Assembly (NCBI GenBank): GCA_033791145.1
Contig: JASJHH010000170.1
Coordinates: 1 to 14,867 of the forward strand
Length of the DNA stretch: 14,867 nucleotides
Reading direction: 5' to 3'
Source: JAALKW01 sp033791145
GTDB taxonomy: Bacteria; Pseudomonadota; Gammaproteobacteria; Legionellales; Legionellaceae
Every line of letters starts with the position of its first letter. Positions within the stretch are counted from its first letter, which is position 1. Position numbers and translations under genes: made by a program. Below, in pieces: positions 13,846-14,867 of this stretch. The notes under the pieces were generated by a model that saw only the letters and a program-made list of their open reading frames with translations, was not told the origin of the DNA and searched no databases.

Positions 13846-13868
13846 CTCACTTGATGAGTACACGTCAA
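13840..13868 (-). promoter_or_regulatory. Sigma70-like promoter of TA pair 2
   Basis: On the minus strand TTGACG (13868-13863), a 17-base spacer and TACACT (13845-13840) match 5/6 and 4/6 of the consensus. Predicted transcription starts near 13833, about 22 bases before the GTG start of the toxin. The 9-bp inverted repeat at 13841-13863 fills the spacer and enters the -10, so repression by occlusion is likely. Confidence 0.55.
13841..13863. repeat. Perfect 9-bp inverted repeat GTGTACTCA/TGAGTACAC, probable TA 2 operator
   Basis: The arms at 13841-13849 and 13855-13863 flank the 5-base centre CTTGA. The left arm shares GTGTA with the adjacent repeat at 13833-13845, giving three phased TACAC/GTGTA half-sites over the promoter. 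This is the strongest dyad in the window. Confidence 0.65.
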
Positions 13869-13891
13869 CAACAAGCAAGTAATTACTCATC

Positions 13892-14506
13892 TTACGCGCC
13901 TTTAGTAGGGTCAAGTTTACTCCCCCCACTTACTTTCAATTCATCCGCCTCTTTTTCGGAACCCTCTCCTGATTTTGGAACAAAAAAGCTCTTACCTGAA
14001 CTAGCAAAGGATGTTACTACCTCTTCCTTTTTTGCTTCTGCTTGACTGGAGTGATGATGTTCTCTCGAAGCAAAAGCTGCGGCGGCTGTAGGAATCAAAC
14101 CCAGCAAAGACAGTCCTGCTGTTGGTACTGCAAACACAACCGATGCAACAAGCGCTACAACAGCTACAAACTGAAACGCTTTAGATGCAATTAACTCTGC
14201 TTCTTTAATCTGGTCTGAACTCTCGACTAAAGTAAGCAAGGCATTTTGGTTTTCCTGATTATATCTACCTGCAATCATGTCCTGCATCATTGCATTAGCA
14301 CACTGGAGCAATGTAACCTTTTCAAATGAAAGATGACTCCCTAAAACAACAGCTCTAAACTCAGTTGCCAGCTCTTCGAACTCATTGTGATAAGCTTTTT
14401 TTGTCGTTTCGTTTATAGGGCTCTTACTGCCTTTTATTGCCACCAAACAGTCTTTTAATAGCCCATCAAAAATATTTCTCTCATAATCGCTAATATCTTC
14501 AACCAT
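13892..14506 (-). CDS. Unrecognised 204-residue protein with central hydrophobic hairpin and charged C-terminal tail
   Basis: I do not recognise this family. Residues 1-105 are mostly polar and helix-prone (acidic start MVEDISDYERN, then EFEELATEFRAVVLG and NQNALLTLVESSDQIKEAE). Residues 110-147 form a strongly hydrophobic stretch with a Pro-Thr-Ala-Gly break near 128-131, fitting a two-helix membrane hairpin. A His-rich turn REHHHSS (148-153) comes next. The last 50 residues are hydrophilic, Ser/Gly/Glu/Lys-rich and probably disordered (GEGSEKEADEL, SKLDPTKGA). There is no N-terminal signal peptide. GGAG stands 6 bases before the ATG, and TATAAT lies about 47 bases upstream. Its position between a TA locus and the end of an ATP-grasp ligase operon gives no functional hint. 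A translocated effector or small membrane-associated protein is possible but unproven. Confidence 0.75.
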   Translation of the reverse strand: MVEDISDYERNIFDGLLKDCLVAIKGSKSPINETTKKAYHNEFEELATEFRAVVLGSHLSFEKVTLLQCANAMMQDMIAGRYNQENQNALLTLVESSDQIKEAELIASKAFQFVAVVALVASVVFAVPTAGLSLLGLIPTAAAAFASREHHHSSQAEAKKEEVVTSFASSGKSFFVPKSGEGSEKEADELKVSGGSKLDPTKGA

Positions 14507-14552
14507 GACCTTCTCCCCGTCAAAAACACCATATAAAACACACTTTAATTTA

Positions 14553-14558
14553 ATTATA
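14553..14558 (-). promoter_or_regulatory. Possible -10 box for the 204-residue protein gene
   Basis: A consensus TATAAT on the minus strand (14558-14553) lies 46 bases before the start codon, in the 76-base gap after the upstream ligase gene. The -35 position (AGCAAA at 17-base spacing) is weak. It suggests independent transcription of the gene. Confidence 0.4.
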
Positions 14559-14582
14559 GATCATGCGGGGTAAAGTTTGCTT

Positions 14583-14867
14583 TTAAGTCACCGGGGAGGC
14601 AGACCTTCTTCTTTGCCTTTCTCTCTGAAGCGTTTTGGCATCAGATGATTTCTTCGAGACAAAAGCATCTCCATCAAGCGCCTGGCTAAACGCCACGCGC
14701 GCACCAACAGGCACGGTTTGAGGTTGCCTTGCTGCCTCGGCTTCAATCGCCTCATACCGCGTAAGCAGTCCGCGGCGATTCGCAATTTGAATATTCAAGC
14801 CAGGTCTTGCATTGAGCTCTAGCATCAAAGGCCCTTCTGTTTTATCTAAAACAATATCGACCCCTAA
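14583..14867 (-). CDS. RimK-related alpha-L-glutamate ligase-like ATP-grasp protein, C-terminal part
   Basis: Only the last 94 codons are inside the window; the frame stays open to the right edge. The visible part begins LGVDIVLDKTEGPLMLELNARPGLNIQIANRRGL. In it, the Glu-x-Asn of MLELNARPG is the metal-binding motif at the end of the ATP-grasp fold, and the GLNIQIANRRGL segment is characteristic of the RimK-related alpha-L-glutamate ligase-like family. This family joins an amino acid to an unknown acceptor. In many gammaproteobacteria it sits after genes for an inactive-transglutaminase membrane protein and a retropepsin-like protease, which would lie beyond the right edge. The C-terminus is a basic Ser/Arg/Lys-rich tail (residues about 70-94) ending SASPVT. 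Confidence 0.82.
   Translation of the reverse strand, partial: LGVDIVLDKTEGPLMLELNARPGLNIQIANRRGLLTRYEAIEAEAARQPQTVPVGARVAFSQALDGDAFVSKKSSDAKTLQRERQRRRSASPVT

Overview
The window looks like a moderately AT-rich gammaproteobacterial chromosome. The strongest evidence is the block rppH-ptsP-lgt-thyA, which has the same order as in Escherichia coli and many relatives. A short methionyl-tRNA synthetase without the C-terminal tRNA-binding domain, a membrane-anchor-less RsxB-like ferredoxin, a secreted papain-like protease and several small toxin-antitoxin (TA) loci would fit a Legionellales/Coxiella-like lineage. That placement is inference; no ribosomal RNA or other decisive marker is present.

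Layout. 1-1065 (minus, runs off the left edge): an AAA ATPase of the AAA_14/DUF4143 type. 1145-1727 (minus): a toxin-first RelE/HigB-like TA pair. 1878-4128 (plus): metG and an overlapping RsxB-like ferredoxin gene. 4199-4881 (plus): a VapBC-type pair (Phd/YefM-like antitoxin, PIN-domain toxin) whose stop codon interlocks with that of the convergent glmU. 4878-7291 (minus): an ansA-glmU transcription unit, with ansA probably starting at TTG. 7467-11874 (plus): rppH-ptsP-lgt-thyA, tightly packed with gaps of 6 and 15 bases and one 26-base overlap. 11898-12989 (plus): an exported C1-family cysteine peptidase. 12990-13219: a 230-base intergenic stretch with a perfect 8-bp stem. 13220-13811 (minus): a second RelE/HigB-like TA pair, paralogous to the first. 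13892-14506 (minus): an unrecognised 204-residue protein with a hydrophobic hairpin and a charged tail. 14583-14867 (minus, runs off the right edge): the C-terminus of a RimK-related ATP-grasp ligase.

How the genes work together. The core genes cover translation (MetG), cell-envelope precursor synthesis (GlmU makes UDP-GlcNAc), lipoprotein lipidation (Lgt), dTMP synthesis (ThyA), mRNA 5'-end processing (RppH), the nitrogen PTS (PtsP) and asparagine catabolism (AnsA). Three TA loci and a DUF4143 ATPase sit in the gaps between these units, which suggests that small mobile cassettes insert at operon boundaries.

The most informative non-coding signals are at the two HigB-like loci. In each, a sigma70-like promoter is overlapped by a TACAC/GTGTA inverted repeat, a likely autoregulatory operator. 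In each, the codons for the conserved toxin C-terminus EEVNKH(E/D)Y also supply the Shine-Dalgarno sequence for the overlapping antitoxin. No CRISPR array, tRNA, rRNA, complete insertion sequence or strong intrinsic terminator was seen.
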